DNA of 47,502 bases from Clostridia bacterium (GCA_017457305.1 JAFTHP010000051.1:1-47502); one strand, 5' to 3'. Shown: positions 11,401 through 25,338, counted from the first letter of the stretch. A program made the numbers and translations. Notes: a model not told the origin generated them from the sequence alone.

Positions 11401-14400
11401 ACAATTGGCAACAATCGTTACACAGCAGAGCAAGCAGAAGCTGCATTGAAGAACAATGTAGAAGAAGGTTCAGACGTACTTATTTCCATCGATGCAACAA
11501 TTGGTGAAACATACTCTTTCAAAGCAGCAAACTACACACTAGATAGTGGAGTAACACTAACAGTTAAAAACAACGTAGTAGCACCAGCAGGCGCAACAAT
11601 CACAGTAAGTGATGGCGCAATCATCAAGGTAGAAAGTGGTTCCCACATTGACCTAGGGGCACTACAAACAAACGAACAATTCAACACAGCACTCACAGCA
11701 AAGCTACACATTGCTAATGGCGCAACAGTAACAATGCCAGCATACACACTAGTATTGTGGCAAAACCAAAGCGCAGCAGTAAAAGCAATGCTCAAGGGCA
11801 GCGAAGTTGGAGCAAAGATTAACATTGCAGGTCAAGAATGGACACTTACACAACAAGGTCAACTACTTGACACATGGACACACACAAACTGTGATAGCTT
11901 TGCAGAAGCAGCAGTAGAAGAAAACAGAGTAGAATCTACTTGTACAGTAGCAGGCTCCTACGATAGCGTAGTATACTGTTCCGTATGTGATGCAGTAATT
12001 AGTAGCACAAAGGTAGACCTTCCACTTGCTGACCACACAGCAGGCGAAGAAACAGAAACTGCAAGAACAAATTCTACTTGTACAGTAAAAGGTTCCTACA
12101 CAACAGAAATTAAATGTACTGTTTGTCAAGAAGTTCTAGATACTAATACATACGAACTTCCACTTGCTGACCACAACTATGTTGATGGCGTTTGCACAGT
12201 ATGTGGTGGCAAACAATTCAATCCAGCTGGCGACTATGTTCTAATGGGTATTGATAACGATTGGTTTGTTGGTATTGAAATGCAAGCAAACGTAGGCAAC
12301 GAAGCTGAAGTAATGCTTACTGAAGTACAAATCCCAGCGGGTACAGCCATCAAGATTTATATCAAAAAGACCAACACATGGATTGGATTTGCTAATGTAA
12401 ATGATGGAGTCACAGTTGAATTGACGGGTGACAGTGACGATAATATCGTTGTAACAAACGATGGCTATTATGATTTCTATTTTGATTTCACAACAAAACA
12501 ACTTTGGGTTGCAGCAACACACTTCCACGATTACACAATTGTAAACAAAGATGGAACTCATCACTGGATGCAATGTGCATGTGGAACAATTGATGAAACC
12601 ACAAAGGAAGCACACAACTATAACACAGCAACAGGTGACTGCGAATGTGGACATTTCACAATCACAGGCGAAACACTTATTGCAAAAGAAAACACACTAT
12701 ATTTGGTTCCAAATGATAATTGGAATGTAGATAACGCTCGTTTTGCAGTTTACTTCTTTGGTAATGGAGAAACTTGGGTATCTATGACCAAGGTTGAAGG
12801 TGAATCAAATATGTACGAAGTAGCGGTTCCTACCGACAAGGTATATCCAAGTGTTATCTTCTGTCGTATGAACCCAGGCACAACTGCAAATAACTGGACA
12901 AACAAGTGGAACCAAACAGCTGACTTGAAAGCTCCAACAGACGGAACTAACTGTTACACAGTAAAGGCCGGTACTTGGGATAAAGGTGGCGGAACATGGT
13001 CAACAGTAAATAAGGCTGGTTGCACACACGTATGGGAAGAAAAGACAGGAACAGTATTGTTCCCAGCAGACTGCAATGGACCAGCAAGATACCAACTAGG
13101 ATGTGCAGTATGTGAAGCAGTAAGCTCCAAGCTATACACAGTAGAAGGCGAAACAGCTGTTCACAGTTATGATAACGCATGTGATGCAGATTGTAATGTA
13201 TGTGGTGCAACACGTATTCCTGCGGATCACGTATACGATAACACTTGCGATACAGATTGTAACGTTTGTGGAGAAACAAGAACAACATCTCACACCGAAG
13301 TTATTGATGAAGCAGTAGCAGCAACATGTACAGAAGCTGGTAAAACTGAAGGTAAACACTGCTCCGCATGTGGCGAAGTTCTTGTAGCACAAGAAACAAT
13401 CGATGCACTTGGCCACGACGAAGTAGCGCACGAAGCACAAGCTCCAACTTGCACAGAAAAAGGCTGGGATGCTTATGTAACATGCTCACGTTGTGATTAT
13501 TCTACATATGAAGAACAAGCTGCACTTGGTCACACCGAAGTTATTGATGAAGCGGTAGCTCCAACCTGCACAGCAACAGGTCTAACAGAAGGTAAGCATT
13601 GCTCCGTATGTGGCGAAGTTCTTGTAGCACAACAAGAAATACCAATGGCAGATCACACAGCTGGCACAGCTTACGAAGTAATTGCTGGCGCACTTTACAA
13701 CGTAACAAGATGTACTGCTTGTGGCGAAGAAATAGCTAGTGAAGCAATCGACACATCTGTTGAAGTAGAAGCTTCCAACGAAGCTGACCTACGCACACTT
13801 CTCACAAACGGATACAGCGCACAACTAACAGATAGTATCAATTTGGAAACTCCAGTTGTAATCAATAAGGATGTAACTCTAAACCTCAACGGTAAAACAC
13901 TTTCAGCCAACTGGGTAGACACAACCGACGACGAAAACACCAAGGATGCGGTTATCCTAATCACTGGTAACGCAAAGGTAACAATCACAGGCAACGGAAC
14001 AGTTGACGGTGGTAGCGGATCAACCTACAACACAGCGGTATTGGTACGCGACAATGCTATCCTTACAATTGAAAACGGTACTTTCCTGGGTGGCGCAACA
14101 AATTACGAAGGCTTTGGAAGCTCATTGATTTGCGCTCGTGAAAAATCAACCGTTTACGTTGAGGGCGGACAATACAAAGCAACACCATGGGATGGTGTTT
14201 ACTACACACTTGATATTTGGGAAGGCAACGACACCTCCGAGTTCATCGTAACAGGCGGTTCCTTCTACAATTGGGACCCAGCAAACCACACCAACGACGG
14301 TTCTTACACTAACAAGTTGGCAGACGGATACCACTCCATCCTAGATACAGAAGGCTACTATGTAGTATCTGCTCACACAGCTGGCGAAGCTGTAGAACAA

Positions 14401-17400
14401 AATAGAATAGAAGCAACATGTGGCGCAGCTGGCTCATACGACCTTGTTGTTAAATGTACAGAATGTTCCGCAGAACTCAGCAGAACAACACAAACAATCC
14501 CAGCAACAGGCAACCACACATATGCAAACGCTTGTGATGCAGATTGTAACCAATGTGGCGCAACACGCGTTCCAGCAGACCACGAATACGACAACGCATG
14601 TGACACAACATGTAACGTTTGTGGTGCAGAACGTGAAGTAGGCGACCACGTATACGATAATGCTTGCGATACAACATGTAATGTATGTAATGACGTTCGT
14701 GAAATCACTCACAATTGGGTGGATGCAGATTGCGACACTCCAAAGACATGTTCTGTATGTGGCGCAACAGAAGGTAACGCACTCGGTCACAACTACGAAT
14801 CCGTAGTTACAGAACCAACATTTGATGCACAAGGTTACACAACTCACACATGTTCTCGTTGTGACGATAGCTATGTGGATTCCTACACAGATAAGCTCAC
14901 AGTTGGCGCAACAATCGGCGAAGAAAGATACGAAACAGTATCCGATGCTATTGAAGCAGCTCCAGCCGACTCAACAGTAGTTCTTGCAACCGACGTTGAC
15001 GAAGCAACCGCAATCAAAGTTAACAAGAACATCACAGTTAACCTCAACGGCAAGAACATCACAGTTACTAACGACACAGAAGGTAACGGTGTATTCCACG
15101 TAGTAGAAGGTGGCACACTTACAATCACAGGCGAAGGCACAATCAACGGTCTTGGAAACAACGACTACAGCATTGCAATCTGGGCTGACGGTGGTCATGT
15201 AATCATCAATGGTGGTACATACACAAACGTTGGCGCATACTCTGAACAAGATGGCGAACACTTCGACCTAATTTACGTTAAGAATGGTGGTACAGTTGTA
15301 ATCAATGGCGGAACGTTCATTTGCGAAACACCAGAATGGACACTTAACACACACAACACCGCAAAAGGCACAATCACAGTATATGGCGGAACATTTACTG
15401 GATTCAACGGTGTAAACAAGGATGGCGAAAACTTCCTTGCAGATGGTTATTGTGCAAAAGACAAAGGAAATGAAACATACACAGTATCTGCTCACACAGT
15501 AGTTGTTGATGCAGCAGTAGCAGCAACATGCACAAGCACAGGTCTAACCGAAGGTAGTCACTGCTCCGCTTGTGGCGAAACTCTTGTAGCACAAGAAGTT
15601 GTTGAAAAGCTTGCTCACACAGCAGGCGAAGAAACAGAAACTGCAAGAACAAATTCTACTTGTACAGTAAAAGGCTCCTACACAACAGAAATTAAATGTA
15701 CTGTTTGTCAAGATGTTCTAGATACTAATACATACGAACTTCCACTTGCTGCTCACACCGAAGTTGTTGATGCAGCAGTAGCAGCAACATGCACAAGCAC
15801 AGGTCTAACAGAAGGTAAGCATTGTTCCGTATGTGGCGAAGTTCTTCTAGCACAAGAAGAAATCCTAGCAACAGGCCACGATGAATCTGGCGAATGGGTA
15901 ACAACGGACGACGTTCATCACTGGAAAGTATGCCCCACCTGTCGCGAAGTAATTCTAAAAGGCGAACACAATTACAATTCAACAACAAATTGTGTAACAT
16001 GTAACAAAGTTCGCGAACACGATTTCTCTGGCAATTGGATTACAGATGGAACTCACCACTGGAAACAATGTCAAGACCTAGGTTGCACAGCAACTTCCGC
16101 AAAGGAAGAACACGTATACGATAACGCATGCGATACAACATGTAACGTATGTAGTGAAGAACGCACAATCACTCACACAGAAGCTGAAGCAGTTACCGAA
16201 AACAACAAAGCTCCATCCTGTACAGAAGACGGTTCTTATGACACAGTTGTATACTGCTCCGTATGTGGAACAGAACTCAGCCGTGTAACAACAACAGTCG
16301 GCGCACTTGGTCACACCGAAGTTGTCGATGCAGCAGTAGCTCCAACCTGCACAGAAACAGGTCTAACAGAAGGTAAACACTGCTCCGTATGTAACGAAGT
16401 TCTTGTAGCTCAAGAAATCGTTGCAGCAGCAGGTCACACAGATGGCACACCTGCTTACGAAGCTGATGAAAACGGTGTTTTGAGCAATGTAACAAGATGT
16501 ACAGTTTGTGGCGTAGTAACCGACACACAAGAAGTTACAGTTGACGAAAACAACACAGTAACGGCTTCCAACGCAGCTGACCTAGCAACAGTTCTCACAA
16601 ACGGTTACAATGCCAAGTTGACATCATCTGTTGATGTAGCTGGTCCAATTGTAATCAACAATGGTTCAGTTGCACTCGACCTCAACGGTCAAGCAATCAC
16701 AGCAACTGCCGATAAAACTGGCGATGGTGTATTCCACGTAACAAGTGGAGCAACCCTCACAATCAACGGCGAAGGCACAATCAATGGTGTAGGCACAACA
16801 GCTTACAACATGGCAGTTTGGGCTGATGGCGGTAAGGTAGTAATCAACGGTGGTACATTTACAAACGTTGGCGAAAACCTAAACGAAAGCCAATACGACC
16901 TAATCTACGTTAAGAACGGTGGTACAGTTGAAATCAACGGTGGTACGTTTATTTCACAAACACCACAATGGACACTAAACAAGCACGATTCAACTCAAAG
17001 CACAATCACTGTTAAGGGTGGTAAGTTCTACAACTTCGATCCATCCGATACAGCAACCGAACCAGCAGGCGCAAACAACAACTTTGTAGCAGATGGATAC
17101 CACTCCATCCTAGATACAGAAGGCTACTATGTAGTATCTGCTCACACTCCAGCTGACACAGCAGTAGTAGAAAACAATGTTGATCCAACTTGCACAGAAG
17201 CTGGCTCTTACGACCTTGTTGTTAAATGTACAGAATGTTCCGCAGAACTCAGTAGAGAAACTAAGACAGAAGCAGCTCTTGGTCACACCTACGAATCCGT
17301 AGTTACAGAACCAACATTTGATGAACAAGGTTACACAACTCACACATGTTCTAGTTGTGGCGATAACTATGTAGATTCCTACACAGATATGCTCACAGTT

Positions 17401-20400
17401 GGCGCAACAATCGGCGGAGAAAGATACGAAACAGTATCCGATGCTATTGCAGCAGCTCCAGCCAACTCAACAGTAGTTCTTGCAACCGATGTTGACGAAG
17501 CAACCGCAATCGTAGTTAACAAGAACATCACAGTTGACCTCAACGGCAAGAACATCACAGTTACTGACGACACAGAAGGTAACGGTGTATTCCACGTAGT
17601 AGAAGGTGGCACACTTACAATCGCAGGCGAAGGCACAATTAACGGTCTTGGCAACAACGACTACAGCATTGCAATCTGGGCTGATGGTGGTGATGTAATC
17701 ATCAATGGTGGTACATACACAAACGTTGGCGCATACTCTGCACAAGATGGCGAACACTTCGACCTAATTTACGTTAAGAACGGTGGTACAGTTGTAATCA
17801 ATGGCGGAACGTTCACTTGCGAAACACCTGAGTGGACACTCAACACACACAACACAGCAACAGGCACAATCACAGTATATGGCGGAACGTTTACTGGATT
17901 CAACGGTGTAAACAAGGATGGCGAAAACTTCCTTGCAGATGGTCATTGTGCAAAAGACAACGGAAACGGAACATACACAGTATCTGTTCACACAGTAGTT
18001 GTTGATGCAGCAGTAGCAGCAACATGCACAAGCACAGGTCTAACAGAAGGTAGTCACTGCTCCGCTTGTGGCGAAACTCTTGTAGCACAAGAAGTTGTTG
18101 AAAAGCTTGCTCACACAGCTGGCACACCTGTTGAAGAAACAGTAGAACCAACATGTACAAAACCTGGCTCTATTACAACAACAACCAACTGTTCTGTTTG
18201 CGGAACACAAATTAGTTCCACAACAGAAAGCCTTCCAGTAACAGGTCACAACTACCAAGCAGCTTGGGATTGGAACGCAACAGCTGAAAGCGCAACAGTA
18301 ACTCTCACATTAACATGTAATCATCAAAATTGCGATGCTGATACAACAGTAACTATCACAAATGCTAGCATTGAAAAATCTGTAACAGATGCAACATGCA
18401 CAGCAGATGGTTCCGTAGTATACACAGCAACCGCAACACACGATGGCACAGAGTATACAGATAGCACAACTGTAACACTAACAAAACTCGGTCACAGCTT
18501 TACAAGCTATGTATCCAACAACAATGCAACATGCACAACAAATTGCACAGAAACAGCAACTTGCGATAACTGTACAGCAACAGACACACGTGATATTGCA
18601 GATTCTGCACTTGGTCACAACTTTGTAAAGGGCGATTGCACACGTTGTGATGAAATCGACCTATCCTACACAGTAACAATCTATTTCCAAAACAACTGGA
18701 ACTGGTATGAAATTTGTGCATATGCTTTTGATGCTAATGGAGATTACATTGTCAATGCATGGCCAGGCGTAGCGATGACCAAGGTTGGAACATATGATGG
18801 TAAAGATGTTTACTCTGCACAAGTTCCATATAAGGCATCAGCAATCATAATTAGCGGTATCAAAGACGATGGTTCTGGATATCGTGATCAAACTCCTGAT
18901 ATCAAATCTGGTTGGGATAATTGTACATTGTACTGCATGGATTGGATTGACGGAAATGCAGTTAAACTATTACCAGATTACCATATCGAAAACACAATCC
19001 CAGGTTATGCTGCAACATGTACCGAAGCTGGTCTAACAGATGGTAAACAATGCTCTGTTTGCGGAAAGGTAACAGTAGAACAAGAAGTTATCGAAGCAGC
19101 AGGTCACAATCTAACAGTAGTAGTAACACCTGCAGTTGAAGCAACATGTATTGCAGAAGGTACAACAGCAGTAATGGGTTGCGCTAACTGCGACTACACA
19201 GAAGGTGGCGAAACAATCGGAATTGATGATGATAACCACGACCTTGTTCACGTAGAAGCTAAAGCAGCAACATGTGTAGCAGCAGGTTGGGAAGCTTACG
19301 ACTACTGTCAACGTGAAGGTTGCGATTATTCAACAAAGGTTGAAATTCCAGCAACAGGTGTTCACACTCCAGCAGAAGATGATGGAGATTGCACAACAGC
19401 AATCAAGTGTACTGTATGTCAAACTGTAACAACACCAGCAGCTGCAGCACACACTCCAGCAGAAGATGACGGAGATTGCACAACAGCGGTTGTATGTACA
19501 ATTTGTGGTACATTAACAACCCCAGCAGAAGAAAATCACACTCCAGCAGAAGATGATGGCGATTGCACAACAGCAATCAAGTGTACTGTATGTCAAACTG
19601 TAACAACACCAGCAGCTGCAGCACACACTCCAGGTCTAGAAGCAACAGAAGAAACTGACCAAGTATGTACAGTATGCAACAAGGTTCTTGTTCTAGCAAC
19701 AGGTCATATCTGTGCTAACAATCTAACCGAAGTGCCTGCAGTAGCAGCAACATGCACAACAGCTGGTAATATTCAATACTGGTCATGCAAGTGCGGCAAA
19801 CTATACGCAGATTCAACCGCTACGGAAGAAATTGAGTTGGAAGACACAGTTGTAACAGCACTTGGTCACAACCTTGAACAAGTTGCAGCACAAGCTCCAA
19901 CATGTACTGAAGCTGGTTGGGATGCATACGAATACTGCAAACGTTGTGACTACACAACAAAACAAGAAATTGCAGCAACAGGTCACGTTAACACAACTAC
20001 AACAACAGTTGATGCAACTTGCACAGAAGATGGTTCCGTAACTGTTAAATGTGCTTGTGGCGAGATTATAAGTGTAGAAACAATCAAAGCAAGCGGTCAC
20101 ACAGAAGAAACAGTTCCAGGAAAGGCAGCAACATGTCTTGCAACTGGTCTAACTGATGGTAAGTACTGCTCCGTATGTGAACAAATACTTGAAGAACAAA
20201 CAGTAATTCCTGTAAAAGAACACGATTACCAAACAGTCGTAACAATTGAACCAGGTTGCGACACAACTGGTCTAAACACAGTAACATGTCATAACGGTTG
20301 TAACGACACTTATACAGTTGTAACCGAAGCTCTTGGACACACAGTTGTAGAGGATGATGCAGTAGAACCAACAATTCTTAAAACAGGTCTAACAGCGGGA

Positions 20401-23400
20401 AGTCATTGCTCTGAATGTGAACTTGTATTGGTAGAACAAGAAGTTATTCAAAAACGTCAGATTTATTTCCAACCTAATAGTGCATGGGATAGTTATGGAG
20501 CACGTTTTGCAGGATATTTCTTCAATGATACAACTAATGCTTGGGCAAGTTTTGTTGATACTGATCAAGATGGAACATATGAAGTTGTAGCTCCAGATGG
20601 AAATTGGACTACAATGATATTTGTTCGCATGGCTCCAAATTCAACAAATGATTGGAGTAATAAGTGGACTCAAACTAAGAATATAACAATTCCTACAGAT
20701 GGCAATAACCACTTTACATTGAATTCTTCAGCAGGCACAAGTGGGGATACACATACAGGTTCGTGGAAGAAAAACACTTTATCTTGGACAGTAGCAGGCG
20801 TAGCAGCTCTTTGCGGAACAGATTGGGATACAGCAAATGTTGCAAATGACATGATATTTGATGGTGCTCGTGGAGCATATATCAAGGAATACCGTGGTGT
20901 TAAAGCTGGCACATACACATTTAAGGTTGTAAAAGACCATAAATGGGATGAATCTTACCCTGGTTCAGATTACAGCCTAAAAGTTAATTCCAATAACACA
21001 ACAGTTATCATTGTCTTCAAGAATAAGACTGTAACCGTAGAACAACACGTTTACGAAGCAGTTGCAACATACTCTCTCAGAGTACCAACAGCAAATGTTC
21101 CAGCAACATGTGTAACACAAGGTATCACAGTATACCAATGCACAGATTGCAGCGACACATATCAAGTTCTTACAGAAGAACTCGGTCACGATTGGCAACC
21201 AGTAGAAGCGGCAGATGCAACATGCAATGCCGGCGGATACATAGCTTACGAAGAATGTAGTCTTTGCGGTGCTTACCAAGAATACTCAAGAGTTCCTGTA
21301 AACACAGAAAACCACAACTACATAAGAGAAGTAACAACAGAAGCAACATGCACAAGTGAAGGTCTTGCAACCTTCACATGTGCGGACTGCGGCGACACCT
21401 ACACAGAAGCTATTGCAGCTCTTAGCCACACTGATGAAGTAGAGGATTGCAAGTGCGACTACTGCCAAGTAGACATGCACAATTACCAAATAGTTCCAGC
21501 AAAAGCTTCCACATGTACCGAAGCTGGTTACACAGAACACGAGGTATGTTCTAAGTGCAATGATACAGTAGGCAAGGAAGAACTTCCTCTTGCAGCACAC
21601 ACAGGTGGAACAGCTACTTGTGAAGAACGCGCACTATGCTCAACATGCGGCAACTATTATGGCGAACTAGGCGACCACAACTACGGCACATTGGTAGCAG
21701 AACAAGCTCCAACGTGTGAAGCAACTGGTATGGAAGCTCACTATGTATGCTCCGTATGTGACAAGTATTTCACAGCAGCAAAAGTAGAAACAACACAAGA
21801 AGCTCTTGCAATCACAGCCCTTGAACATAGTTTCACAAATTATGTAAAGACTAGTGATGCAACTTGCACTGCTAATGAAAAGCAAACTGCTTTGTGCGAT
21901 TATGCTTGCGGAGCTAGTGATGAAAAAGAAATTGAAAACACAAAGCTTGCTCACACATACACAGTTACAGATTGCACATTAGATACATATTGTACAGTAT
22001 GTGGTAATATTGCAGTAGAAGCTGCAGAAGCTCACACAGGTGGCACAGCAACATGTACAGCAGCAGCTGTATGTTCCGTATGTGGCACAAGCTATGGCGA
22101 AGTTGATGCTGACAACCACAGCTTTACAACAAAGTATGGTTCCAATGAAACACATCACTGGCTAATTTGTGACAACAATGAAGAACACCTAGACACAAGT
22201 GTGGCTCACACAGGTGGCACAGCAACATGTACAGCACTTGCTGAATGTGAAGTTTGCGGAAAAGAATACGGCGAACTTGGCGACCACAGCTACACAAGCT
22301 ATGGTAGCAACGAAACACATCACTGGCAAATCTGCGAATACAATGCAGAACACATAGACACAAGTGTGGCTCACACATTGGGTGAATGTGGTTGCGGAAG
22401 ACTTTATACCGATTATCAAACAATCACTTTTGCAGAAGCATCTGCATTGGTACCAAGTTCCGGTGACACTACAGAAGAACAATACTTTATCATTGGTAAG
22501 ATTGATAGCAAATTTGGAAACGCAGCTGATACATATGGTAACTTTAATATCGTAGATGCTGAGGGTAACAAGCTTGTTATCTATGGTATGTATGATATTG
22601 ATGGCAATCGTTATGATAAGTTCGAAGAAAACAAGCCAGCTGTGGGAGATGTTGTAGTTGTAAGAGGCGTTATCACTAACTACAACGGTACAGTAGAAAT
22701 TAAAGACACTGTACTACATCAACTAAACAGCAATCAATTAGTAACACCAGCAGAGTATCAAGCAATACTTGATACCGCAGCAGCAAATGCTATTCTAAAT
22801 GGTATCGCAGACGTTCCTGCAAATGCAACAGAAAACTTTGTTCTTTACAACACAACAGGAAATGATATTACTTGGACATCCAATGATAATGTAGCAATTT
22901 CTATTGATGGTAACAATGCAACAGTAACACGTGGCGCACAAAATGTAGAAGTAACACTTACCGCAACTGTAAAAGTTGGTACTATAACACTTACAAAGAC
23001 ATTTGCAGTTAATGTTATTGCAGAAGGTGCAGCTGAACCAGTTTACGAATGGGTAGAGACAGAACTTGCTGATATCAAAGCTACAGATGTTGTTGTTATT
23101 ACTTGGACAACTAGCAACGGTGCAACATATGCCATGAGTAATAATAATGGCACAAGTAACGCACCAGCAGCAGTTGCAGTAACTGTTGATGGAAATAAGT
23201 TGTCTGGAGATATTGAAGACACTATTAAGTGGAATATTACAAACACAAGTGGTGGCTCTATTATTTATCCAAATGGTACTACGGATACTTGGTTGTATTG
23301 CACAAGTAGCAATAATGGTGTTCGTGTAGGTACAAATGCAGCTAACCTATTTACTATCGATGCAACCAGTGGATACCTCATGCATACTGGCACAAGTCGT

Positions 23401-24849
23401 TATCTTGGCGTTTACAATGCTCAAGACGTTCGTTGCTATGGTAACACAACTGGTAATACAGCAAATCAAACACTTGCTTTCTATGTTCTTACATCTAGCA
23501 CACCAGAAAGTGGTGACACAACTTGTGAACACGCAAACACAACTACAACAACAGTACCTGCAACATGTACTGCTGCAGGTGAAACGATTGAAACTTGTAC
23601 AGATTGCGGCGAAACAGTAAGCACAACAGAAATTGAAGCAAAAGGACACACTTGGTCTGCAGCAACATGTACAGCTCCAAAGACATGTTCCGTATGTAGT
23701 GCAACTGAAGGCGAAAAACTTGCTCACAATTATGTTGATGGAGAATGCTCCGTTTGCGGCGCAACAGACCCTGATGCAGTTGACTACTCTGGTAGATACT
23801 ACATTGCAGCAAAACGTTCTAGTGGCAACTACTTCTATATGACAAGCGATAATACAAACACTCGATATACAGCAGTTGATAGTGGTTTGACTACACTTCC
23901 AACAAGCATTGATGTTCCAGTAGCCGGTCGAGTATTTGTATTGGTAAAGAACGACGGTGGTACATACAAGATTAGCGTTGAAGGTCTTACAGAAAACAAC
24001 TATCTTGGTTGGACATCTGGCAACTCGGGTACTTTTGTTGCGGAAGGAGATGCTAGTGAATTAGAGATCACATTAACTGATGGCGTATATAGTATCAAGA
24101 TTGTTAACGAAACAAGATATCTATCACTAAACAATACAACAGGTAATAACTATTTCGCATTTTATGGTGGAACACAAACAGATGAATTAGCATTAATTCC
24201 TGTTACAGGTGAACCTTGTCAACACACCAACAAAACCACAACAACAGTAGATGCTACTTGCACAGAAGCAGGCTCAACAACTGTTACTTGTGATGATTGT
24301 GGTGCAACAGTAAGCACAACACCAATCACTGCACTTGGTCACACAACTGAAAGTGGTACTTGTGAACGTTGTGGACAAACAATCGGCGGTAGTGAAACTC
24401 CAACATGGACACTTGTAACTGACGCAAGCACACTTAAAGCTGGCGACCAAATTGTTATTGTTGCTAGCGGAAGTAACTATGCTTTAGGAACTACACAAAA
24501 CAGCAATAATAGAAATGCAGTTTCTATAACTAAAGGAAATAATACAGTTACAATTAACGACTCAGTTCAAGTATTAACACTTGAAGCGGGTAAAACAAGC
24601 GGTTCATTTGCATTTTATACAGGCGGGGGTTATTTGTGTGCAGCATCAAGCAGTAGTAACTACTTGAGAACAGAAACAACAATGACAAATAACAGTAGTT
24701 GGGAAATCTCAATTACATCCGCTGGTGTTGCAACAATCACTGCACAAGGAACATATACTAGAAATCTTTTGAAGAAGAATAGCTTTAGTGCATTGTTCTC
24801 ATGCTATGGTAGTGGACAATCTGATGTTTCTATTTATGTCTTGAAATAA
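2437..24849 (+). CDS. Giant (7,470-residue) surface lipoprotein with CxxC repeats and starch-binding-like modules
   Basis: The ATG follows AGGAGC. The N-terminus is a lipoprotein signal with lipobox LTAC (Cys25), so the protein should be lipid-anchored outside the cell. Repeats of about 40-60 residues run throughout, each with Cys (ATC), CxxC and a Gly-His; I hand-counted about 90 CxxC motifs. Interspersed domains, with approximate residues: OB-like 675-781, 2205-2308, 2411-2513, 6662-6766; beta-sandwich 846-989; CBM26-type starch-binding modules 1238-1328, 1334-1422, 1819-1908, 1920-2017, 5412-5516, with looser relatives 3412-3528 and 6007-6113 (WPG, IIF.DG, QT.D signatures); X25-like 1428-1519 and 6117-6201; right-handed beta-helix-like 3774-3978, 4156-4351, 4700-4903, 4988-5185; atypical Ig 6768-6866; paired C-terminal-type lectin-like domains 2578-2728 and 7319-7470. 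No enzyme domain, LPXTG, SLH or dockerin was seen. Domain names rest on motif recognition; a starch-capturing scaffold role is inference. Confidence 0.93.
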   Translation: MKKTTFTILVVLMLVVCMLSTLTACNLDCSLGHHYWDRNTIKVVHEATCDQAGSQTITCSICGQIKTEEIPKLGHTYGEWIIDCVNGTKTRTCTVCGDVSRDDTFQPQGGHKHVVKQVTTEDHLLVCEVCGEQIQGAHQWNHGTVTKPATCTQDGTVVYACTICAYEKTETITAKGHIAGPRKAQVDATCETAGTKAHFQCVTCQCYLDENKKETTLDKLTIEALGHDYSAPAYAWEQVLGQWVCAATKVCLRDASHIVSEVATVTAQSTDATCTTGGTVTYTATFTTEGFETQTKEVVVESLGHTPGKAVEENRVEATCTTAGSYDSVVYCSVCGEEISRETKTIDKIAHTEEVIPGKAATCTETGLTEGKKCSVCGEILVEQETTPVAPHTEKVVAGYDATCTEAGLTEGKVCEVCDKVLVAQQPIPALGHKDEDPVDGKCDVCDADICTQHVEKVVAGYDATCTEAGLTEGTVCEVCGDIIVAQEVIPALGHDYKEVVTPPTCTEAGYTTYTCSRCGDSYTGNEVAATGHTEVIDAAVAPTCTETGLTEGKHCSVCGEILVAQQEVAKLGHTEVTLEGKAPTCAETGLTEGKKCSVCGEIIVEQQVIPVVAHTEEKVEGKAPTCGETGLTEGTKCSVCGEILVEQETIPATGEHVDEDGDNVCDVCEAQISVEDNVLTIEEANELGQTFEHNTYTTDKYYVTGVITNIYNTQYGNMYIADESGNEFLVYGTYSADGETRYDKLEVKPVVGDTITVYGVIGKYNDDSQMKSGWIVEHTAHEHDYEAVVTAPTCTTNGYTTHTCSICGDSYVDSKVDALGHPDTNKDNICDRCEAALGGGSTEPTIVATFEFGANGTAEHNDGSDLGETKSYTEGSYTLALTSMSKVFGGAYDALGNSCIKLGTSSKVGTFTFTVPADISQVVINIAKYKANTTKINVNGTDYTLTKNSNDGQYDSIVVDTTTNKTVTLTTVSGGVRAMVNSIEFYKAAQTGACEHEYDNACDAVCNNCFLIREVEDHIYETVVTAPTCINKGYTTYTCSECGHSYVGDEVEATGEHNYVEGKCEVCGQEQAHTHTPAEAVKENVTAATCEQDGSYDEVVKCSSCGEELSRETKTEPALGHDWQAPAYVWAEDNSTVTATRVCANDAEHKETETVDTTSETVDATCQKAGSTTYTATFKNTAFTVQTNVVELEQLQHSYTDNGDGTHTCTNGCEETANHDFTNGDCVCGAKAPVEEVTVYYYNHKGWVKVNAHMWDGSVVETTWPGLPMTKVEDTEWYSITFDEGDYGKIIFTDGTNQTDDLVLEDNKYFYNGTWYATQAEAEEAMKVPVEKVTVYYYNHSGWSKVNAHMWDGSVADTTWPGLPMTKVEDTEWYSITFDEGDYGKIIFTDGVSQTSDLTLGENKYFYSGTWYATKEEAEEAMGAPDTWTVAGTAGLCGSAWNTTDTNNDMTYDEEKGLFIKVYENVPAGTHEFKVAKNHSWDVAYPLANKSFTVDVAGSTVIITFNSDTKEITVEITAPHIHTLTVHPAVDATCTEAGNSAYWSCECGKFFSDAEGNTEVAENSWVLSAGHSLVDVKAKDATCTEAGYTAHKACEKCDYTEGKTDIPALDHDWAEEWTHDETGHWYACSRCDAKNAYAVHIPGPQATETEDQICTECERVLVAALGHVHTLNLTHISPVAATCTTAGNIEYWSCACNKLFKDANATEEIALEDTVLPSTGHTLGKWNEPVAATCTTEGKLGYYYCSACQKNLDAEQNVLESIVVPVDDNAHNYTSYDKNDTHHWKVCANDATHTTEQVAHDFTNGNCECGAEKPVVIVTVYFYNHQDWETVNAYVWDVEPIVAWPGEEMTDAGNGWYSYEFELGTNKNIIFNDGANQTADLELEENKYFYNGTWYETQDAAEVQIKKDNEEPPVPVETITIYFQNNWLWTEVKAHFWGGATGTQWPGNAMTLVGNDGTYDIYSIEIPANSTGLVIDGIKNDGSNALDQTPNITTGLVNCAIFSMKWDNGNLVDVGEYHKYQEATCTSPKTCSVCEKTEGEALGHKYTNDCDTTCNVCNATREVSDHNWNEGEETTAPTCTATGVKTYTCTLCGETKTEEIAAAGHTPAEAVEENRVEATCYAEGSYNSVVYCSVCGDKLSSELMTIDKVAHTLVDVEAVAATCTEDGYTAHKACENCDYTEGKTVLPAAHTGYANYCTACQTTLMTNEEVVDALYALESGAALDGTYYLSGTIVKVDTAYSTQYKNVTVTIKVDGVDDETKTVQCFRLKGTGADEIGVGDKITVSGTLKNYSGTCEFDAGCALETYEHPSYQVTVQAENATVNLNGVEADVEVENGTEFTFTVTLSDGYTGVTVTVNDTLITATEGVYSAKVAGNIVIKVVANKCEEHIDNDGDFVCDTKGCSEKVLPAADSVLTTEQAVKLANLFGSAYTTDKYYVIGTIDSVANTTYGNLNLSDETGTLYVYGTYSADGSTRYDAMATKPVAGDTITVYGVLGTYNGSPQMKNGWITSHTVHEHSYTSEVTDPTCTAAGYTTYTCSCGDSYKEDGEAALGHNYVDGVCSRCGEEIGGDAPAEPAWTLVTDVSTLNAGDQIVIVATKSNFALSTTQNSNNRAQAAVTKDGNTVSFGDDVQIITLEAGKVADTFAFNVGNGYLYAASSSKNYLRTETTLSNNSSWTITITAEGVATIKAQGTNTRNWLRYNASNTPPIFSTYSSGQADVSIYKYVAPEAEECTHENTTTATVAATCTTAGSVTVTCDDCGEVVSTEAIAALGHTEVVDAAVEATCTEAGKTEGKHCSVCNEVLVAQTVIEAKGHAWDNDCDTTCNNGCGETREPSHTEEIVEGKDATCIETGLTDGVKCSVCGTVLTAQEVIPVVAHNYGEWVQTTAPTCTTAGLNTATCTVCGDTKEESVEVDPTAHDFAEEWTTDETNHWHVCKNGCEEVSDNDTHTYTEQVIAPTFDAQGYTTYTCDCGYSYDDNYTDKLVAAVTIGNNRYTAEQAEAALKNNVEEGSDVLISIDATIGETYSFKAANYTLDSGVTLTVKNNVVAPAGATITVSDGAIIKVESGSHIDLGALQTNEQFNTALTAKLHIANGATVTMPAYTLVLWQNQSAAVKAMLKGSEVGAKINIAGQEWTLTQQGQLLDTWTHTNCDSFAEAAVEENRVESTCTVAGSYDSVVYCSVCDAVISSTKVDLPLADHTAGEETETARTNSTCTVKGSYTTEIKCTVCQEVLDTNTYELPLADHNYVDGVCTVCGGKQFNPAGDYVLMGIDNDWFVGIEMQANVGNEAEVMLTEVQIPAGTAIKIYIKKTNTWIGFANVNDGVTVELTGDSDDNIVVTNDGYYDFYFDFTTKQLWVAATHFHDYTIVNKDGTHHWMQCACGTIDETTKEAHNYNTATGDCECGHFTITGETLIAKENTLYLVPNDNWNVDNARFAVYFFGNGETWVSMTKVEGESNMYEVAVPTDKVYPSVIFCRMNPGTTANNWTNKWNQTADLKAPTDGTNCYTVKAGTWDKGGGTWSTVNKAGCTHVWEEKTGTVLFPADCNGPARYQLGCAVCEAVSSKLYTVEGETAVHSYDNACDADCNVCGATRIPADHVYDNTCDTDCNVCGETRTTSHTEVIDEAVAATCTEAGKTEGKHCSACGEVLVAQETIDALGHDEVAHEAQAPTCTEKGWDAYVTCSRCDYSTYEEQAALGHTEVIDEAVAPTCTATGLTEGKHCSVCGEVLVAQQEIPMADHTAGTAYEVIAGALYNVTRCTACGEEIASEAIDTSVEVEASNEADLRTLLTNGYSAQLTDSINLETPVVINKDVTLNLNGKTLSANWVDTTDDENTKDAVILITGNAKVTITGNGTVDGGSGSTYNTAVLVRDNAILTIENGTFLGGATNYEGFGSSLICAREKSTVYVEGGQYKATPWDGVYYTLDIWEGNDTSEFIVTGGSFYNWDPANHTNDGSYTNKLADGYHSILDTEGYYVVSAHTAGEAVEQNRIEATCGAAGSYDLVVKCTECSAELSRTTQTIPATGNHTYANACDADCNQCGATRVPADHEYDNACDTTCNVCGAEREVGDHVYDNACDTTCNVCNDVREITHNWVDADCDTPKTCSVCGATEGNALGHNYESVVTEPTFDAQGYTTHTCSRCDDSYVDSYTDKLTVGATIGEERYETVSDAIEAAPADSTVVLATDVDEATAIKVNKNITVNLNGKNITVTNDTEGNGVFHVVEGGTLTITGEGTINGLGNNDYSIAIWADGGHVIINGGTYTNVGAYSEQDGEHFDLIYVKNGGTVVINGGTFICETPEWTLNTHNTAKGTITVYGGTFTGFNGVNKDGENFLADGYCAKDKGNETYTVSAHTVVVDAAVAATCTSTGLTEGSHCSACGETLVAQEVVEKLAHTAGEETETARTNSTCTVKGSYTTEIKCTVCQDVLDTNTYELPLAAHTEVVDAAVAATCTSTGLTEGKHCSVCGEVLLAQEEILATGHDESGEWVTTDDVHHWKVCPTCREVILKGEHNYNSTTNCVTCNKVREHDFSGNWITDGTHHWKQCQDLGCTATSAKEEHVYDNACDTTCNVCSEERTITHTEAEAVTENNKAPSCTEDGSYDTVVYCSVCGTELSRVTTTVGALGHTEVVDAAVAPTCTETGLTEGKHCSVCNEVLVAQEIVAAAGHTDGTPAYEADENGVLSNVTRCTVCGVVTDTQEVTVDENNTVTASNAADLATVLTNGYNAKLTSSVDVAGPIVINNGSVALDLNGQAITATADKTGDGVFHVTSGATLTINGEGTINGVGTTAYNMAVWADGGKVVINGGTFTNVGENLNESQYDLIYVKNGGTVEINGGTFISQTPQWTLNKHDSTQSTITVKGGKFYNFDPSDTATEPAGANNNFVADGYHSILDTEGYYVVSAHTPADTAVVENNVDPTCTEAGSYDLVVKCTECSAELSRETKTEAALGHTYESVVTEPTFDEQGYTTHTCSSCGDNYVDSYTDMLTVGATIGGERYETVSDAIAAAPANSTVVLATDVDEATAIVVNKNITVDLNGKNITVTDDTEGNGVFHVVEGGTLTIAGEGTINGLGNNDYSIAIWADGGDVIINGGTYTNVGAYSAQDGEHFDLIYVKNGGTVVINGGTFTCETPEWTLNTHNTATGTITVYGGTFTGFNGVNKDGENFLADGHCAKDNGNGTYTVSVHTVVVDAAVAATCTSTGLTEGSHCSACGETLVAQEVVEKLAHTAGTPVEETVEPTCTKPGSITTTTNCSVCGTQISSTTESLPVTGHNYQAAWDWNATAESATVTLTLTCNHQNCDADTTVTITNASIEKSVTDATCTADGSVVYTATATHDGTEYTDSTTVTLTKLGHSFTSYVSNNNATCTTNCTETATCDNCTATDTRDIADSALGHNFVKGDCTRCDEIDLSYTVTIYFQNNWNWYEICAYAFDANGDYIVNAWPGVAMTKVGTYDGKDVYSAQVPYKASAIIISGIKDDGSGYRDQTPDIKSGWDNCTLYCMDWIDGNAVKLLPDYHIENTIPGYAATCTEAGLTDGKQCSVCGKVTVEQEVIEAAGHNLTVVVTPAVEATCIAEGTTAVMGCANCDYTEGGETIGIDDDNHDLVHVEAKAATCVAAGWEAYDYCQREGCDYSTKVEIPATGVHTPAEDDGDCTTAIKCTVCQTVTTPAAAAHTPAEDDGDCTTAVVCTICGTLTTPAEENHTPAEDDGDCTTAIKCTVCQTVTTPAAAAHTPGLEATEETDQVCTVCNKVLVLATGHICANNLTEVPAVAATCTTAGNIQYWSCKCGKLYADSTATEEIELEDTVVTALGHNLEQVAAQAPTCTEAGWDAYEYCKRCDYTTKQEIAATGHVNTTTTTVDATCTEDGSVTVKCACGEIISVETIKASGHTEETVPGKAATCLATGLTDGKYCSVCEQILEEQTVIPVKEHDYQTVVTIEPGCDTTGLNTVTCHNGCNDTYTVVTEALGHTVVEDDAVEPTILKTGLTAGSHCSECELVLVEQEVIQKRQIYFQPNSAWDSYGARFAGYFFNDTTNAWASFVDTDQDGTYEVVAPDGNWTTMIFVRMAPNSTNDWSNKWTQTKNITIPTDGNNHFTLNSSAGTSGDTHTGSWKKNTLSWTVAGVAALCGTDWDTANVANDMIFDGARGAYIKEYRGVKAGTYTFKVVKDHKWDESYPGSDYSLKVNSNNTTVIIVFKNKTVTVEQHVYEAVATYSLRVPTANVPATCVTQGITVYQCTDCSDTYQVLTEELGHDWQPVEAADATCNAGGYIAYEECSLCGAYQEYSRVPVNTENHNYIREVTTEATCTSEGLATFTCADCGDTYTEAIAALSHTDEVEDCKCDYCQVDMHNYQIVPAKASTCTEAGYTEHEVCSKCNDTVGKEELPLAAHTGGTATCEERALCSTCGNYYGELGDHNYGTLVAEQAPTCEATGMEAHYVCSVCDKYFTAAKVETTQEALAITALEHSFTNYVKTSDATCTANEKQTALCDYACGASDEKEIENTKLAHTYTVTDCTLDTYCTVCGNIAVEAAEAHTGGTATCTAAAVCSVCGTSYGEVDADNHSFTTKYGSNETHHWLICDNNEEHLDTSVAHTGGTATCTALAECEVCGKEYGELGDHSYTSYGSNETHHWQICEYNAEHIDTSVAHTLGECGCGRLYTDYQTITFAEASALVPSSGDTTEEQYFIIGKIDSKFGNAADTYGNFNIVDAEGNKLVIYGMYDIDGNRYDKFEENKPAVGDVVVVRGVITNYNGTVEIKDTVLHQLNSNQLVTPAEYQAILDTAAANAILNGIADVPANATENFVLYNTTGNDITWTSNDNVAISIDGNNATVTRGAQNVEVTLTATVKVGTITLTKTFAVNVIAEGAAEPVYEWVETELADIKATDVVVITWTTSNGATYAMSNNNGTSNAPAAVAVTVDGNKLSGDIEDTIKWNITNTSGGSIIYPNGTTDTWLYCTSSNNGVRVGTNAANLFTIDATSGYLMHTGTSRYLGVYNAQDVRCYGNTTGNTANQTLAFYVLTSSTPESGDTTCEHANTTTTTVPATCTAAGETIETCTDCGETVSTTEIEAKGHTWSAATCTAPKTCSVCSATEGEKLAHNYVDGECSVCGATDPDAVDYSGRYYIAAKRSSGNYFYMTSDNTNTRYTAVDSGLTTLPTSIDVPVAGRVFVLVKNDGGTYKISVEGLTENNYLGWTSGNSGTFVAEGDASELEITLTDGVYSIKIVNETRYLSLNNTTGNNYFAFYGGTQTDELALIPVTGEPCQHTNKTTTTVDATCTEAGSTTVTCDDCGATVSTTPITALGHTTESGTCERCGQTIGGSETPTWTLVTDASTLKAGDQIVIVASGSNYALGTTQNSNNRNAVSITKGNNTVTINDSVQVLTLEAGKTSGSFAFYTGGGYLCAASSSSNYLRTETTMTNNSSWEISITSAGVATITAQGTYTRNLLKKNSFSALFSCYGSGQSDVSIYVLK
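6148..6700 (+). repeat. Tandem CBM26-type module duplication (96-codon unit)
   Basis: Two neighbouring starch-binding-like modules are offset by exactly 288 bp. From about 6223 and 6511 the DNA is nearly identical for about 100 bp, covering the WPG and IIFTDG signatures. This shows tandem module duplication within the coding sequence. Confidence 0.88.
12034..12169 (+). repeat. 136-bp repeat within the giant gene, recurs at 15616-15751
   Basis: A CxxC repeat unit beginning with [18 protein letters not shown] is present twice at an offset of 3,582 bp (1,194 codons) with almost identical DNA. It is a further sign that repeats are copied around the gene at the DNA level. Confidence 0.85.
14785..15627 (+). 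repeat. Segmental duplication copy 1 inside the giant gene
   Basis: This 843-bp stretch encodes the second beta-helix-like segment with its flanking CxxC repeats. It recurs in frame 2,496 bp (832 codons) downstream at 17281-18123 with no net indel and only scattered substitutions. It indicates recent duplication within the gene. Confidence 0.9.
17281..18123 (+). repeat. Segmental duplication copy 2 inside the giant gene
   Basis: Partner of 14785-15627 at a constant offset of 2,496 bp. Differences are mostly single bases, for example a Cys-Asp versus Cys-Gly change in the CxxC repeat. The two copies therefore arose recently compared with the other two beta-helix-like segments, which are much more divergent. 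Confidence 0.9.
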
Positions 24850-24881
24850 TCATTGGTACTTTTTGTAGAACAAATAACTAA

Positions 24882-24917
24882 AAAAACACCCTTGGGCAAA
24901 TGCTCAGGGGTGTTTTT
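24882..24917 (+). terminator. Strong intrinsic terminator after the giant gene
   Basis: A 17-bp arm rich in A and C (AAAAACACCC) pairs over its length, with two G-U wobbles, with an arm ending GGGGTGTTTTT across a 2-nt loop. The T-run follows the giant gene's TAA (24847-24849) by about 60 bp. Confidence 0.88.
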
Positions 24918-24963
24918 ATGTTTCTTTGGGCGCGGGGGAGTATGGTCTTTGTTTTGTTAGCAC

Positions 24964-25008
24964 AAGGCTCCCTTTGGGAGGGAGCTGTCAACGAGAGTTG
25001 ACTGTGGG
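24964..25008 (+). repeat. REP-like family A element
   Basis: The element has the form AAGGCTCCC...GGGAG...GCTGTCAACGAGAGTTGACTG...GGG. Inside it are two small hairpins, GGCTCCC/GGGAGGG-type and GTCAACGAGAGTTGAC. The same core recurs, split in two, at 25649-25667 and 25747-25779. Confidence 0.7.
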
Positions 25009-25018
25009 ATTGTTGTAT

Positions 25019-25045
25019 CGGAACGTCGAGGACGTCGTTCCCTAC
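25019..25045 (-). repeat. REP-like family B hairpin, copy 1
   Basis: On the minus strand it reads GTAGGG, then arms GGAACG and CGTTCC around a GACGTCC-type loop. A second copy at 25904-25930 has the same skeleton with compensating arm changes (TGC/GCA instead of AAC/GTT). Confidence 0.65.
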
Positions 25046-25338
25046 AGGGAGAACGTAATCATTTTGTTCTCCTTCCGCTACCAATTTGCAATCAAATCAT
25101 CATCAATTGGTAATCATTTTGTAACCAATCCAAAACCATTTCGTCACGGATTCGTCACGGTTTCGTTTTGTTTCGCGTTGCAATTTTATGTACAAAACGG
25201 ATAATTTGTGCACAATTTTTGCAAAAACTTAAATAATTTTTGAATTTTTTCTAAAAAATTTTTTCAAAAATTTTCAAAATTTTTTCAAAATCACTTTTTA
25301 TTTTTATGTACAAAATGGATATTTCCCCGTCATCTCTC

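Noticed and set aside
2437..24849. Many Cys/Leu-rich minus-strand ORFs opposite the giant gene
   Set aside because: They are shadows: ACA/GCA/TGT-rich repeat codons read in reverse give long Cys- or Leu-rich frames without start signals.
2437..24849. Multiheme cytochrome or extracellular electron-transfer protein
   Set aside because: The CxxC motifs are followed by Gly, Asp, Asn or Glu, not His, so they are not heme c sites.
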